Shown: positions 22,801-36,400 of the stretch, piece by piece
Numbering within the stretch: position 1 is the first letter of the stretch
How the letters are laid out: every line of letters begins with the position of its first letter
NCBI GenBank assembly: GCA_036897485.1
Contig: JAYMTF010000060.1
Span: 1-61,495, forward strand
Length of the DNA stretch: 61,495 bases
Direction of reading: 5' to 3'
DNA from: Pelargonium nanum
Lineage: Eukaryota > Streptophyta > Magnoliopsida > Geraniales > Geraniaceae
The notes under the pieces: generated by a model
Told to the model about the DNA's origin: nothing
What the model saw: only the letters and a program-made list of their open reading frames with translations
The model's database searches: none
Translations under genes and position numbers: made by a program

Positions 22801-25800
22801 TGCTTCTCGGTATGCTAGCCTCAATTTTAGATCCTCCGGAAGTTCAGTACTATCTTCTTGTCCAGTTTCAAATGTTCCTTTTTGCTGCAGAGTCACATCA
22901 TAAATGAAGTGAGAAATGACATTGTCTTCTTCCGTTTCCAAGAAAGATTCAAAACCTATCACAAACCAATCCCATTTACCCTTGAGCCAAGACCTTGAGG
23001 CAAGGATATGAGAATGCTATAAGTAAAGATAATGCTACTAGTCAACAACACATATTCCCAAGAGCTCAAACAGTACAGTAAGAGACTTTACATTCTTCTC
23101 AGACAGAGAATCAGACAGAATGACAGTGACACATAAACAAATAGATACCACCTACCCTTTTCAAAGCCTCTAGAAGTTCTTCTCGGCCGATGAAATCTAA
23201 ATCCTTTCTAGCAGTCAAAATACCAGCTTCATTTCTGCCATTGAAATTGGGAAACATTAATCTCTTTTGGGTGTTGAATTGAACATATAAATAAAAAATT
23301 AGTTGGGCATTACTCACAGTATATTTTGCAGCTCTGCTCCAGTAAAATCTTCTGTAAGGTCTGCAATTTCTTTCAATAGAACCTCCTTCTCTTCCTCGGA
23401 ACGAAAATATTTGTTTCTAGCATGCACCTTTGTGAACAAAAAGAGACAAAATAGTATCAATATGCAAACAACATAAATATTAAATATCCGTTATTCTGTA
23501 ATACACATCAAGTAAAATACCTTCAATATGGCCAATCTTCCATCTCTAACTGGCAAACCAACTCTTATAATCTTGTCAAAACGGCCCTTTCTCAAGAGAG
23601 CGGGATCAAGAATATCCAGTCTGTTTGTTGCACCTATTACTAACACCTGAAAAGTCCAAGTTTAGAAGTCACACTTGCAATTTCCTCAATCAAAGGGATA
23701 TAGTAAAACTATACCTGTGATGTATCAACGTTAAATCCATCCATCTCAGTAAGTATCTGAAGCAGGCCTTGTTCACTTTCTGCACCACCCTGTACAAAGC
23801 AGCAACATCAACAAGCTACATACAAAAGAGATATCTCAAGCATAGTGTGATAGCAGAGAAGGTCCAAAGAATTAATGAATAATATACTAAATTGCTTAAA
23901 GTTACAATTACGAAAACCAACAGGTGGAAGCGGCATAATCAAGTAAAGGTTCTAACATTAACATGTTCTAGATGTCATTATTGAATGGTGATTCTCTCAT
24001 TAGAATGGCTTCATACAGAATCACAATAGATCAAGGAAAATTCCAAAAACATACTAGTTACAGTACTTGAAAAAATATGTATACATATATATACAGTTAG
24101 GTACCACCTTTTTCTCACAGGTACCACCTGGTTATTCATATTTTTAGCACCCATGGGCAAGGCCAGCTAATGGGGAGTGCAAGATGAGCACTTGCACAGG
24201 CCCCCCAAAGCCTAGGGCCCCCATTGAGTTGTACCGAAAAATTGAAACCGACCAACACCAAATCGAAATTGAGTCGAAACCGGGGCGAAACTGACCTCTT
24301 ATAAATAGATCTAGCAATCTAAACACTTTCATATTCCGATTAAGTTTGAAATTATAGTTTAAATCACATGTCTCTCATTAAGTGTTCAAAATTTTAAATT
24401 TGTGTATATTGGTTGGTTTGAAATAAAATTGAAACCGATTGGTTTTTAACCAAACTGATTTAGTACGGTTTAATTGTAATCTCCGGTCGGTTGTGGTTCA
24501 TAATTAAAGATAAAAAATCGCATATGGTGATTCGGTTCTTAAACAGCCATAGCCTATACAAAAGAGTTTTTGCTCATTTTATTGTACTCCAGTGAATCAA
24601 ATATTGTATCCAAATCAATTCTTACGTACTCTTAACTTTGACAATTTACAAATTACGGTTTAAAATTGTAACCGACCGATTGATTTCGGTTAACTTATCG
24701 AGTTTATTTTCATTGGTTCACGGTCGGCCACGATTTAGAATTTTTAGGGGCCCAAATTTGAATTTTGGCACAGGTCTCTTAAAATTCTTGAGACAGCCCT
24801 GCCCATGGGTACACCCGAAGAAGAGTGACGGGCTTCAGGATATGTCTATTTTTTCTACTCCTTTTTTAGATTTTTCTTTCTTTCATTATGAGTATGTTTT
24901 TGGAATTTTCCCTGAAAGTGTACGAGGAATTATGAATTCCAGATAACCACCCTTCTTAATTAAATCTCATTCACTCAATCCAGAGTCAAGTATTTCTATT
25001 CATTATGCAATTGCTAATCATAGCATAATTGACCTTACTCAAATGCCACATCAAAATTGAACAGGGCAGTTTGCAGAAACTTTTTCACAAATGAACAGAC
25101 ACGAACTATTGTCTTACCCCACCAATATCAGGTCCACCACGCTTGCTGCCAATAGCATCTATCTCATCAATAAAAATGATGCACGGTGAATATGATCTAG
25201 CATTATTAAAGAGATCCTTGACTCGAGATGCAGCCACACCTTGAAACATCTGTAAACAGTAAACGCTAATCAGCCAAATTTCTACAAGTTATAACAGTTC
25301 AACGTGATTGAATAAAACATAAAAGACATGCGATTGAATAAAACTACTGACGAAGATGATGTATTCAATTCAATAACCACCATGAAGAGATTGAGACGAG
25401 TGAAAATTGTTTCGGAGAAGTTCGCTGAGTATTTTTTTATGAGCAGAAGTTAGCCAAGTAATAATAAGGTAAAGTTCATAAGATGAATATTTCTTAAAAT
25501 CTCATTCAATTACAGTTCATTTCACAGTAAACTCACACGTGCACGTGCTAACATAATACAAGCAAAAGATACCAAAGAATTTTGCTAAAGAATTCATGTA
25601 GCTGACCCCGTCATTGTCTGGGAATTGACTTGGTTGTTGTATACATGTAATAAAACATAAAAGTCTTTGCATACATGCAAATATACAATGTACAAACATG
25701 CATGTGTGCCTATTTACACTGCATGCTTCAAAGAATGCTATATATCAAGTTTAGTTCCTCGTTTCTGGGGTAGGGCTGCAGAGCACATAAAAAAAAAAGA

Positions 25801-28800
25801 TAATAAATAGCATGCAGACATAGCTTCGAATTCCAAATTTTCATAATAGAGGGAATGATAATTGGTTTCTTTCTTTTTCTACTTCTTCCAATAAGAATAG
25901 TAAGTACCATCCCTTCCATATGTAGAATAGTTGGAAAAAAAATTATTTGTAACCAAAGCAATGGTACGAATATTAGTATGTTCTTAGCTTTTCATCTTGC
26001 CCCCCAGTCAATAATATCAAATTCTCCAAGGGCCTGTATTGAGATTTGAAAGCAAGCTCAAAGCATCTGTAACTTAAGAGTTCACATCAAGGATGTGATC
26101 TCAACTTCTCTATTAAAAGCTAAGCACTAAGTCTAAAACATGTCTATAATAGGTTGCTTCTATGGGTTGCCACATATCATCAAGGTAAGTTATTTATTTT
26201 GGGATGGAGGGAGTATTAGAGCGATGGTTGCTTCTATGACTATGGGTTGCCAAATATCATCTAGGTAAGTTATTTATTTTACTGCTTATTTTCGCTTTCC
26301 TCTAACCTAAAATATGAAATCGACACCTCACCTCCACAAAGTCAGTCCCGTTAACTGCAAAGAAAGGAAGACCAGATTCACCAGCAATGGCTTTAGCAAG
26401 CAGCGTTTTACCAGTCCCGGGAGGCCCATGAAGAAGCACACCTTTTGGGCAATAAATACCTTTGTCTTTAAACTCTTCTTCACTTTTTAAAATTTGCACA
26501 ACCTCTTGTAGTTCCCTTTTTATATAATCCTGGCCAGCAAAATCATCAAATGTAACACCAGTAGTTGCTTCTGCTGATATAAATTTCGCCCTGTGGAAAG
26601 CAACTAAAAATTAGATCTGAAGCAAAGTGAGTTAAAAAGTCACTAAACAATACTAAAGTGAGTTAAAAGTCACTAAAATATCACTTTCAGCTTACCGGCT
26701 CTTGCCTAGTGAACCAAGTCGCCTGCTAGTGACTGCCTTTACCTTCTTTTTCTTCTTTTTGACAGGACGAGTTCCCAGATCACAAGGTATCAGTTTTGCA
26801 TAAATTGGCCTCATCTTACTATCAATCCAAATATATAATGCAATAGATAAGGCAAGCCGTATGGACCATACGACTGCAGTAGCAACAGTAGTGTAAACTT
26901 CTGCAGATACTGGGTTCACATTTATAACATCCACATTTACTATTTGTTGATGCAACTTCTGCCAAACATCGTTCCAACAATCAACTGGCATACGGTCAAC
27001 CATATGGCGTTTAAAAATAATTTCCTTTCTCGAATTACCTTCTGTTCCTTCCATTTCTCTATCTTTCCAGTATGGTAAAATCACTGCAGAAACAGTAAAA
27101 ACAACTTTATGTGGAAATAAAATAAAAATGACAATAGTGCTGAACAATATTAAAGCAATCGTTTGGAATTTACAAATAACTATCACAATACGAGCTTAAA
27201 GGGTGGCCCAGTGCATGACCATTATGGAGTCTAGGGAGGGTCATTTTTGTCCCTCAGAAGAAAAAACTATCACAATAAGAACTCAAAAAGAAAAATGGCA
27301 TGCCCAGATAACAATTAACAATTAAGAAAAGCCATATCACAAACACCTACTAGAAGCCAGATAATACAACGGAACATCTGAAAGCCATAATAGCACTGAA
27401 TGAGCCAAGATAAGGAAATTACAGGCACATGGTCTTCAGCAACACCAAAATTAATCACTGCCTTTCGTCCAGAAGCTCCAGATAGGAAAATAGTGAATGA
27501 TTTGGATAGTAGCATTTAGATGGAAACAGTTGCAAGATAGGGTAGAAACCTAGGATCTCAAAATAGGTATTGTAATCCAAGATGCATTTAGTAAGTGGCT
27601 GTAGCTTAATGCGGCCAACATGTTAAATCCTTTGTATGGCTTTTCATACATAGAATTCAAAATCCTTAGCTTTCATCGATTAAAAGGTTCTTGAATGACC
27701 AAATTTGAGCAAATCATAGTCTATACAATGCTTAACTACACAAGTGCAGAAAATGGGTAGTTGGATAAACAGTGCAGTGAAAACTTTGCACCCTGGTATC
27801 GTGTAAATGGATTGATACCACGATGCTCCCTGGTCCAGTTACACTACGGCCACTTAAAACCTTAGATCTATCATCTCCTAAATTCCCCAGCCAGTACAAA
27901 AAGTTTAAGCTCACACTAAAAGGATAAAATATAAATGAATAAAATAAAACCCAGCAAGTGACAGTTAAATTGTTGAAACTTCCAGGTACTAAAAGTTTCC
28001 AACCTGATACTGCCTGGCCATAATTTGAGTACTCCATGAATTTAACTTTACTTGAGTTAACAAGTCTCCAAAATTCACTGAAGTCAATCCTGTGTGAGTT
28101 TATAGGATCCCACTCCGTTCCCTTCAATTTCCCACGCATGGTCAACAAGGCCCTATTCCAACTTGAAACCATAATAAACTGCCTTTCTAGCTGTTGATTA
28201 GCCTTTTTCTCAAGTTCTTCCAGCTTATTTATCCGTTGTCTCTCAGCATCTATCAAATTCTGGAAGTCCCTCAAAATTAATATTTATAAGGATATGAAAA
28301 TCATTGCTATGGAACATGACATAACGATAACAATACACTAAAATAAGGGTCACTCAGCAGCAAGAATACATAGTTTCTCCGTTATTGATACGTTCCATAT
28401 CATTAAAAGTAGTGAATCTAATATATAACAATAACATATATGCAATTTACATCTCTAACATATACAGATGGTGTAATATGCTACAAACTGGCATATATGA
28501 GCTGAACAGGCATTTTCTCAAACACATAACATGCAAAGTTTCAGTTCAAACTTTGCTGTATCAACATTACTATTGAAATTTGAATTCCAAATACTTAAAT
28601 TCTTAACCCTGCATGACGAAAACCACACGATTCGAAAAGCAAATTATCAATCTAATCTATAGCAATATAACATACATGCAATTTACATGTCTCAAATATA
28701 CAAATGGTGTAATATACTACAAACTGGCATCTATGAGCTAAACAAGCATTTTCTAAAACACATAACATCCAAAGTGTACAATTCAAATTTTGTTGTATCA

Positions 28801-29514
28801 ACAACATTGCTATTGTATTCCAAATACTGAAATCCATAACCTCTGTGACGAAATCCACACAATTCAAGAAGCAAAGTACAAATCTATAGCAATTTACACC
28901 TCTCACAGATACAGATGGTGTAATATACTACAAACTGGCATCTATGAACTGAACAAGCATTTTCTCAAACACATAACATACAAAGTGTACAGTTCAATTT
29001 TTCCAGTATAAACAACATTACTATTGAATTCCAAAAACTTAAATAAGTAACCACACAATTCGAGAAGCATATTGCGAATCTAATACAGATGGTGTAATAT
29101 ACTACTAATTAACATATACGAACTGAACAAGCATTTTCTCAAAAACATAACAAGCAAAGTGTTCAGTTCAATCTTTACCGTATCAACAACGGAATTTCAA
29201 ATACTGAAATTCATAACCTCACAATTAAAAAAAAAAGAAAATTACAGAATTAAAGCTAAAAGAGCGAGAACAACCTCGAAAATTTCAGAGGACGCGGGAT
29301 CTTCCACTTCTTCATCGTTTGGGGAGGCTGTAACCGAGTTCGAAGCTGAACCGGAAGCTCTGCACGAACTGATCTTAAGCTTGATTGTGTGGATTCTGGA
29401 CGATGATTTGGCTCCGGAGCCATGTTTGCGGTGAGAAAAAGGAGGAGAAGGAAATGGATAATGGCCGAGGAGGGTTTTAGAAGCGCACAGAGGTTTTGCG
29501 ACATGGAGCTTCAT
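19883..29514 (-). CDS. FTSHI4: FTSHI4: plastid FtsH-like AAA protein lacking the protease motif
   Basis: Sixteen exons join in phase to give 849 residues: 29275-29514, 28004-28259, 26696-27083, 26332-26590, 25118-25249, 23715-23789, 23521-23646, 23318-23427, 23156-23234, 22747-22884, 22531-22642, 21458-21624, 21256-21361, 21022-21098, 20608-20751, 19883-20023. The start is rich in Ser and basic residues, as expected for a transit peptide. A coiled-coil-like region and a membrane segment (near [20 protein letters not shown]) follow. The AAA module has Walker A GPPGTGKT (350-357) and Walker B IIFIDEID (405-412). The zinc-binding HEXXH is replaced by YREAA (580-584), so it cannot act as an FtsH protease. 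Length and sequence match Arabidopsis FTSHI4 (855 residues from memory), an inner-envelope/thylakoid protein essential for chloroplast development. Confidence 0.96.
20090..20525. mobile_element. Fold-back MITE in the last FTSHI4 intron
   Basis: The outer ~90 bases of each side are inverted copies: aaatggtactcaatttgatt at the left pairs with the complement of the right end (aaattggtaaccaatttggt). The arms continue through ttttgttcc.ac.tagtc and cattttgtttca words. The centre is unique and AT-rich. This is a typical non-coding fold-back element inside the intron 20024-20607. Confidence 0.7.
24149..24810. mobile_element. Non-autonomous DNA transposon (hAT-like) in FTSHI4 intron 5
   Basis: Both ends carry the inverted repeat acccatgggcaaggcc / complement acccatgggcagggct. 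The left end includes cacaggccccccaaagccta and the right end taggggcccaaatttgaatt, which pair loosely as subterminal repeats. The 662-bp body is AT-rich with ccgaccggtt-like words and no transposase frame. The class is a guess from end sequence and size. Confidence 0.6.
26191..26213. mobile_element. Stowaway-type MITE terminal remnant
   Basis: The word attttgggatggagggagta is the complement of the classic Stowaway end tactccctccatcccaaaat, with a TA border. Only one end is visible. The flanking stretch (ggttgcttctatg...gggttgcca.atatcat) is duplicated at about 26152-26190 and 26224-26280. It lies in FTSHI4 intron 4. Confidence 0.55.
28420..29222. repeat. Four degenerate tandem copies in FTSHI4 intron 1
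   Basis: The landmark agatggtgtaatat.ctac recurs at about 28465, 28701, 28912 and 29086. Each copy is followed by tgaactgaacaagcattttctcaaacacataaca-like sequence and a gtatcaacaac.tt..tattgaa block. Spacings of about 236, 211 and 174 bases show unequal decay of a ~230-bp unit. There is no coding content. Confidence 0.85.
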
Positions 29515-30411
29515 GTTCTACCTACCTATCATCGAGGTATTTTCCTTCTCTGCTTCACTTTCTGTGTGAGCGGGAAAATGAGAGAAAGTGAAAGAAAATG
29601 CGAGAAAATTTACGAAATTTTATCTAACAGGCCATTGCAAGACTTTAGTCTCATCATTTGGAAGATGATGGAAACGGTGCGTTTTGTAGTGGCATAAACG
29701 ACATGATGTTGAGTCGTTTTGGTTGATGGAGACGATATATTAATATTGCTATTAGCGTTTAGCTATGGTTATATTAATTGAACCGACCCCGACATATGAA
29801 CCGGTTCAATTTTTAAGCAACGCGGAGCGTAGAAGAGTCAACGATTGAGATTACAGGTCGGGTTTTTTTCAGTTTCAAGTTGAAAATGTTTGTATGGAAG
29901 CCAGCTCGAAAGGAGTGCAGGTTTGTTCGAATTTTGGATCACATGTCGAGTTTTATAGGCGAAAATGTGCGGGTTTATGAGGGTTTACCCGAAGGACATG
30001 CATTCCTAAACAACAATTTTAATCCATACGGTACCTTTAGAAACAAAGATTCCACAAATGATAACAAAAATATATATGAAACCAACTACACTGCATCATC
30101 CAAAATAACAAGCAAAAGCTTATGTTTACATATATTACACTGAGATTAATAAGATAACAAGAAAAAATAAAAATACATATGATGTGCATATTATCTTGCA
30201 CCTTCATGGATTCTGGTGTAAGGTTCCAATTTAGCTGATACTGGAAAAAAGAAACCAATCCAGCTAGAGAAGTTTGAGGAACGTCTCGAGTTGCATATCT
30301 TAGATTGCACATCCACGAACTGGGTTCGGGTTTTCTCTGTAATATTTTCTTCTACGGGCAATACTGTTGTCTCCAAGGCTTGAACTCAGGGACCTTAAGA
30401 AAACCAAGCAC
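29515..30411. other. Spacer between the O-fucosyltransferase-like gene and FTSHI4
   Basis: The half nearer 29515 should hold the FTSHI4 leader and promoter. The half nearer 30411 should hold the 3' UTR of the O-fucosyltransferase-like gene. The 29422-29697 open frame on the plus strand is antisense to FTSHI4 exon 1 and its leader. The frame at 29880-30143 has no recognisable features. Confidence 0.5.
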
Positions 30412-33400
30412 TTATGTTATTTCGGACTTCCTCTTCGAGCTACATATACATTCAGGATATGGGTTTTCGTAGAAAGATTCTTCGGTCCTGAAACGTGCTC
30501 GACCTTTGATTCCAGGCAATGCACCTCCTCGTTTTCTTGGAGCTCCTAGCCTGCAATTTTATAGGACAACATATATTGTTCGTGTATGTCGAAACTAGAC
30601 TAAAGATTAGATTAATATTTGACTTTTTTTTAAAGTTCACACTGATATTAAACAAGATTATGGAATCCAATTTATGAAATCAAATATAGTCGAACAGTGT
30701 TTTTAGACTGTGGAAGTAAAAAACAAAGTTACGCTGGTTCACTGAATCATATCATAGTTCTTCAAATAAATTACAAAGGAAAACAATCAAAATGATCCAT
30801 GAACAATGAGGACCCGACCAATTTGGACCCAATTGTATAGCAAAATGGTCCCTCCAACTATTGAAAATCGACCAGAATGATCTCCGATATTAACTTTTGT
30901 TAGTTTGCACGTCAGTTTTGTTGATGTAGCATTAAAAATATAAAAAGATTGAAAATGATATTTAACAGGTGTTGTCGAGGACCATTTTTGTCGGCTTTCA
31001 ATAATTGAGGAAACATTTTGGCATAAAATTATTTTTGGGACCAAACGGATCAGGTCATATAGTTCATGCACCATTTTAGTAATTTTTTCAATTACAAAAG
31101 GGTGAACAAGTTTACCTGTTTTTATGCATCTGTTGTACAAGATTTGATAATGCCGATACTTTTTTCAACTTTCCCATTTCGAGCATATCAAAAACTTGGA
31201 CAAGTCCCTTCCTGCAGATAGAAAAGTAAATATTTGAGAAACCAGAGGAAAACATGTTTCATATCATCCCTGCAACTATTTCTCCGAAAGAATGTAATTT
31301 TCATATGAAAACGCAATAATAGCTTCACATTACGTTTCCATTTGAATCTAGTGAGAGGTCTTTCAGAGAATTCTATACAAACTAGGCAATTTGAATCCAA
31401 ACTAGCAAGTTACACGAAACCCGACCCACAGTTATGGGTTCCCATTGCACAGAAAAGTCTGGTTAATTTTAAGATCGGGTTCGGGTTAGGTCCCGAACCA
31501 TACCCACCCAAAAAGCGAATTTTGTTTCTATAAGAAGTTCTTGGAATGTTTCACTGCTCCTCTATGTCAAACTTGACTCCAACCCAAAAGTTTAAGCTGA
31601 TAGATGGAGCCTAACTAGTATATCAAGTGGCGTCCGACTTCCAATTACATCCTTTCAACGCGGGATTCACTAACACTCCTCGCGTGAAGGTTGTATAAGA
31701 TAACGGACTCTACAGTGTGAATGCGAAAAATTAAACTAGCTTTGAGCACTTTCTTACGAGATTTTAAATTTTTAGTACAGGATATACCTGTCTGGGACAA
31801 TCGTCTTTCGATATCCTAAAAATCTGCGGTGCCCCTCCACCGCTCTTGCCATGTTACCCGAATGTGACGGAACGAATACATCACTCTCCACCGAAATAAT
31901 ATAATCAAGTGCTGCATTTTGAGATGCATGATCAGCAAATGCTCCCAATTCTTCTTTGGATGCAATTGTCTCCTGTCATCAGTCCGATCCATTGCGGAGG
32001 CTTATTAGTAATTAGTATTATAGGTCTAGTGAATCAAACAATTTTGATAGCGTAATTATGAAACAAAAGAATTATGCTCCAAAATGTCTTCGTAGTAGCC
32101 ATTTTGTGTCAAGTTGTACCTCAATTTGATTTATGCTCCTATTTAGTCCTCTTAGCCTCCATTTTGTGTCAACTTCATCCCCGATTTAACATTTGTTCTA
32201 GTTTAGTCCTCTTAATACCCATTTTTGTGCAAACTTGGTCCCTGATTTAATTAATATTTTTGCTACAAAATGATCACCATACCATATTTGAAGTTGGGGG
32301 AGCAATTTGGCACAAAATAGATACTAAGAGGACTAAATTAGAATAAAAATCAGTGGGGAACAATTTGGCACGAAATAAATACTAAGTGGCCAAATTGGAA
32401 CAAAATAGACACTAAAATGACTACTTTAGAATAAAAAATAAATCGGGGACAATTTTAAAACATTTTCCTTGAACATAATGATTGACAAACCTTGAAGACT
32501 AGATTGGGGAAGCAAGATCGGAGCTCTGAAAGGTGAGAATCACCACCGTAGATTTCCCCGGCTGCTATATAAATTGTTGTTGTCGGAGGAAAACCGAGGG
32601 CTTGAAGAAAGATTCCAACCTCCTTGGGAGTAAGTGGACAAAGGCCACCTATCCGCTGTTCTGTTGAGTTTATCTTTTTCACTTTCCAATGATTTGTGTT
32701 CTCCCTAGAGAAAGAAGGTGATAAACATTAGTTACTAACTAAAAGACATTACCAACAGTCGAAAAAGTCACCCCTTATTAACATCTCCTAGAAAAGGAAT
32801 GTGTAGGGTATAGAGCTTAGACACAAACCCGCATACACCCAAAATGCGGGTTTTGGTCGCACAAAATAGACCCGATTAAGGTATGCATATCGGGTCGGAC
32901 AATCCATACATTTCCTTCACAAACACCTAGCCCGACCCGCAGCTTTTGCAGATAGGGCTCAGGTTAGGTCTTTTCAACCCGACCCAAAACCTGAATTGTC
33001 AGATCGGGTTGGGAACAAATAACTTTCAACCCTAAACATTCATATCTAATCCTGTAAGTTTAACTTCTCTGTTCTGGTGCATTTTTCCCTCCACAACCAT
33101 CCATTTAAAATACGCGGTGATCTAGATCATGACACAAGTACTATGCAATCACCACGAGGTCAGTGGGACCCACATATGTATAAACTCATGTAAAACTCGT
33201 ATACAAATTTCCTCACCTCATTATCCTGAGCTCTTCTGATTCTGCATCAGTCAGACCATAAGTACAACCGGTAAACGATAACATATCTTTCTCATATCTC
33301 AGATGAAGAGCTATATATCTTCCTCCGCGCGATCTCAGCCGCTCCACCAGCTTCTGTGGTGTCACCGGCATGCATGCTCAGAACCTAATTTAACAGGAAT

Positions 33401-36400
33401 CCCCATAGGAGACCTCTTAAAAGAATAAATACTGAAAGGCTAGATAGAAGTAGGATCACTTAGGTAATGTTTCTAACATTACACAACAAACTACAAGTGA
33501 CGCTTTATAATTTCTATGCAATTTCAAAGATCTTTGACCAAATTAGCAAGTCTCAAAACAAAAAGATTCATTTTTTTGTACAACTTCCAATATTGGTAAT
33601 TTCAATTTGGCTGTCCCTAGAACATGATTTGAATTTGAAGCCAAAGCAAAATATTCAAAACCCACTTAGGAAGACAAGGGAACTGATAGCGAGGGAGCTG
33701 AAATTCAAACCTTTCCAAGGCTCTCAATTGGGGGAGAGAAGCGGAGCGCATAATATAGGGCACGACATCTCAACCTCTGGATATCAAGAGGCAGGTCATT
33801 GTTTGCAAGTCGAGAATCTGATTTTGCTACATAAATTACCTGCAAAAAATAACTTGCCATGTCATTCTCTACAACTTATCAAACAAGACAAGAACAGATA
33901 ATTATATATAATGACTCACATGACCTTAACTTTACGCGTATTGAATTCTGCGTCAACTCTTATCATTTTGGCAACATGACTCATTATCTCTATCATAGTG
34001 ACTTAATCATGACGGGTGCTCTTATCATTTTGGCATATCATCCCCTAAATCATTACATATTAAGCACAAACAGATATTGCATAGGCATATACTTCTCCTG
34101 AACTGGTAATCAACAATTACAAAATGAAAAGAAAAAAGAATTATTACCCGGTATTCCTTCCATAACTGCCTCATTTCTTCATAGTAACTCATCCCAGCCC
34201 AGGAAGTGAAGTGCTTCCGAGCCCGAGGTAAAGATTCCAATTCCTTTGGTAGTTCCTTGACAACTTTCACGTCTCCTTCTAAGGTTTCAATAAAATGCAG
34301 CTCATCGAATATATCTGAAAAAGTACTGTGCACCAGGCTTATGATAAGAGATCACGTACAAAAATGGGATACAAGACTCAAATTACATAACTAGAAGAAT
34401 ACAGGATAAGGAAAAATAATATACTCAATACCTTGAGTCTTTCCAAAATGAACGTTTATCAAGTTGAGGAATCACTAAGGTTGCATTCATTATGCGTGCC
34501 ACAGCCACCATGTCTGCTATCTATGAGAATAAGACAGTTATTAATTTCTGATTAACAAAACCATGCCGCAAAAGTTGGACCTATCCGGTATCCGATATCT
34601 ATGAGAATAAGACAGTTATTAATTTCTGATTAACAAAACCATGCTGCAAAAGTTGGACCTATCCGGTATCCGATATCTATGAGAATATGACAGTTATTAA
34701 TTTATGGTTAACAAATCCATTTCGCAAAAGTTGGGCCTAGCAAAGCAGACAAGAACAAATTCCAAATATCTAACTATCATGTTAGCTTCTGGAGAAGGCC
34801 AGGACACCCCAAGCTGGCAATTTGGCCCAAACCCGTGGGTACCCTAAATTTGACCCTTGTTTTTTCAGGTTCAGGTTGCGTTAAGTAAATCCAACTAATT
34901 TTTGGGTCAGGTCTACGTCCACCATTAAAAATGAGGGCTCGGTCGTACAACCTACACCTCTTGCAGGTTTGGGCTAGGTTTTTTTGCTGGCATAGCGGAA
35001 GGGGCTGGAAGAGATTAAGGATCACAAGTCAACTTTCTAAAATACTAGCCACCCAAAAACATGACAACAAGATCTTGATTATGTTCAAGAGCAATGCATG
35101 CAAGAAGGTTTGGAAGTAATTTTACCAAAGTTTCTTCCCAGTTTAAGCCTTTTTTTAACTTTTCAAATACAAATGTAAAATATCTAGTCCATCCATCGAG
35201 CCGATCTTTCAAACCTCCTTAACTTGAACTTAAATGATCTTGACACTTCTCTTGAGTTCTAGACTCAAAATGTCTAGTTTCTTTGTTCTTGTGTAGGATA
35301 TATGGAAGTTCCTTCTATCTTGTGCTTTAAATTTAACTTTGATAACCAATATCAAAACAAGAACCCTCAAACTTGAATCACTCTACATGCAACACATTCA
35401 AGCTCAAGTGAAGGAGTTTTGAAGGATCAGCTCAGTGGACGGACTAGAGACTTCACATTTGGAGAGTTAAAAAAAGGCTTCATTGATCGTTGATGAATCG
35501 GGAAGAAACTTTGATTATTAAAATGAACAAAGTTTTTATTAGATCAACTTGTGTGGCTTTCAAGATTCACATCTAACTGACGTTGAGATTATGTTACTAA
35601 CACTTCGATATCATTGAAAACAATTTCCATACTTTAGGATAGTATCCCTATAAAATCTAAAGTCTCTAAAATCATGGATAACGTTTAACAAAATATGCCT
35701 CGATTTTCAATTAGAGATGAATGGACAAGGCACTAAATGACCATCCATATGCAAACCTTATAATCATAATTATAGTGCACTAAAATCATTTACATGATCC
35801 CGATCTCAATTATGGTCACGAAAATATCACCCCAATAGTCTCCACACTATGTCCACTTCTTCGATTCAAGTTATCAATAAATAAAATGTATACAAGAAAA
35901 CACATTTTCTAGGAACTTTATAGTTAGGTCCTATTATCCTGGCCAAGAATTCTTCTCGCCGATAACAACCTAAACAGCATAGGATCTATTCATGTTTACT
36001 CAGGTAATGAATCCTATGAATCCTTTCTTGGCTACTTATCACTACATTAACTAACTAGAGTCATCACACACCGTACTCATACATTACTAGCATGAGTATG
36101 TTGAAGGTAATAAGCCTCATAATCACCTAAATGTAGGTAATCGTGTTACCTCAAGTCAAAGGATCACATGCATTAATTGCCAATAGTATTTTATAATAAG
36201 TTAGTATCTCTTGAGTTTGTAACCACACACGTCCATGAAGATACAAGAGAAAATGTACAACGCTAACTAAATTTTCCTTAGTTTTTCTCAAAAAGGAAAA
36301 TTAATACATTTATTTTGGAACAGAAGAAGTAACATTTTTAACCCAACTAACTATACAGGAATAAAAATGCTACACTCGTTTAAGAGGATTGTCTGAGAAT

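Noticed and set aside
28259-28271. FTSHI4 exon 2 starting at the upstream acceptor ttgag (28269)
   Set aside because: With exon 1 ending at phase 0 this shifts the frame. The acceptor ttccag (exon from 28259) gives IFENLIDAER, which matches the family.
34310-34325. Use of the nearer acceptor ttttcag for O-fucosyltransferase-like exon 6
   Set aside because: It breaks the reading frame after exon 5. The acceptor gcacag at 34326-34327 keeps the frame and gives the conserved [10 protein letters not shown] segment.
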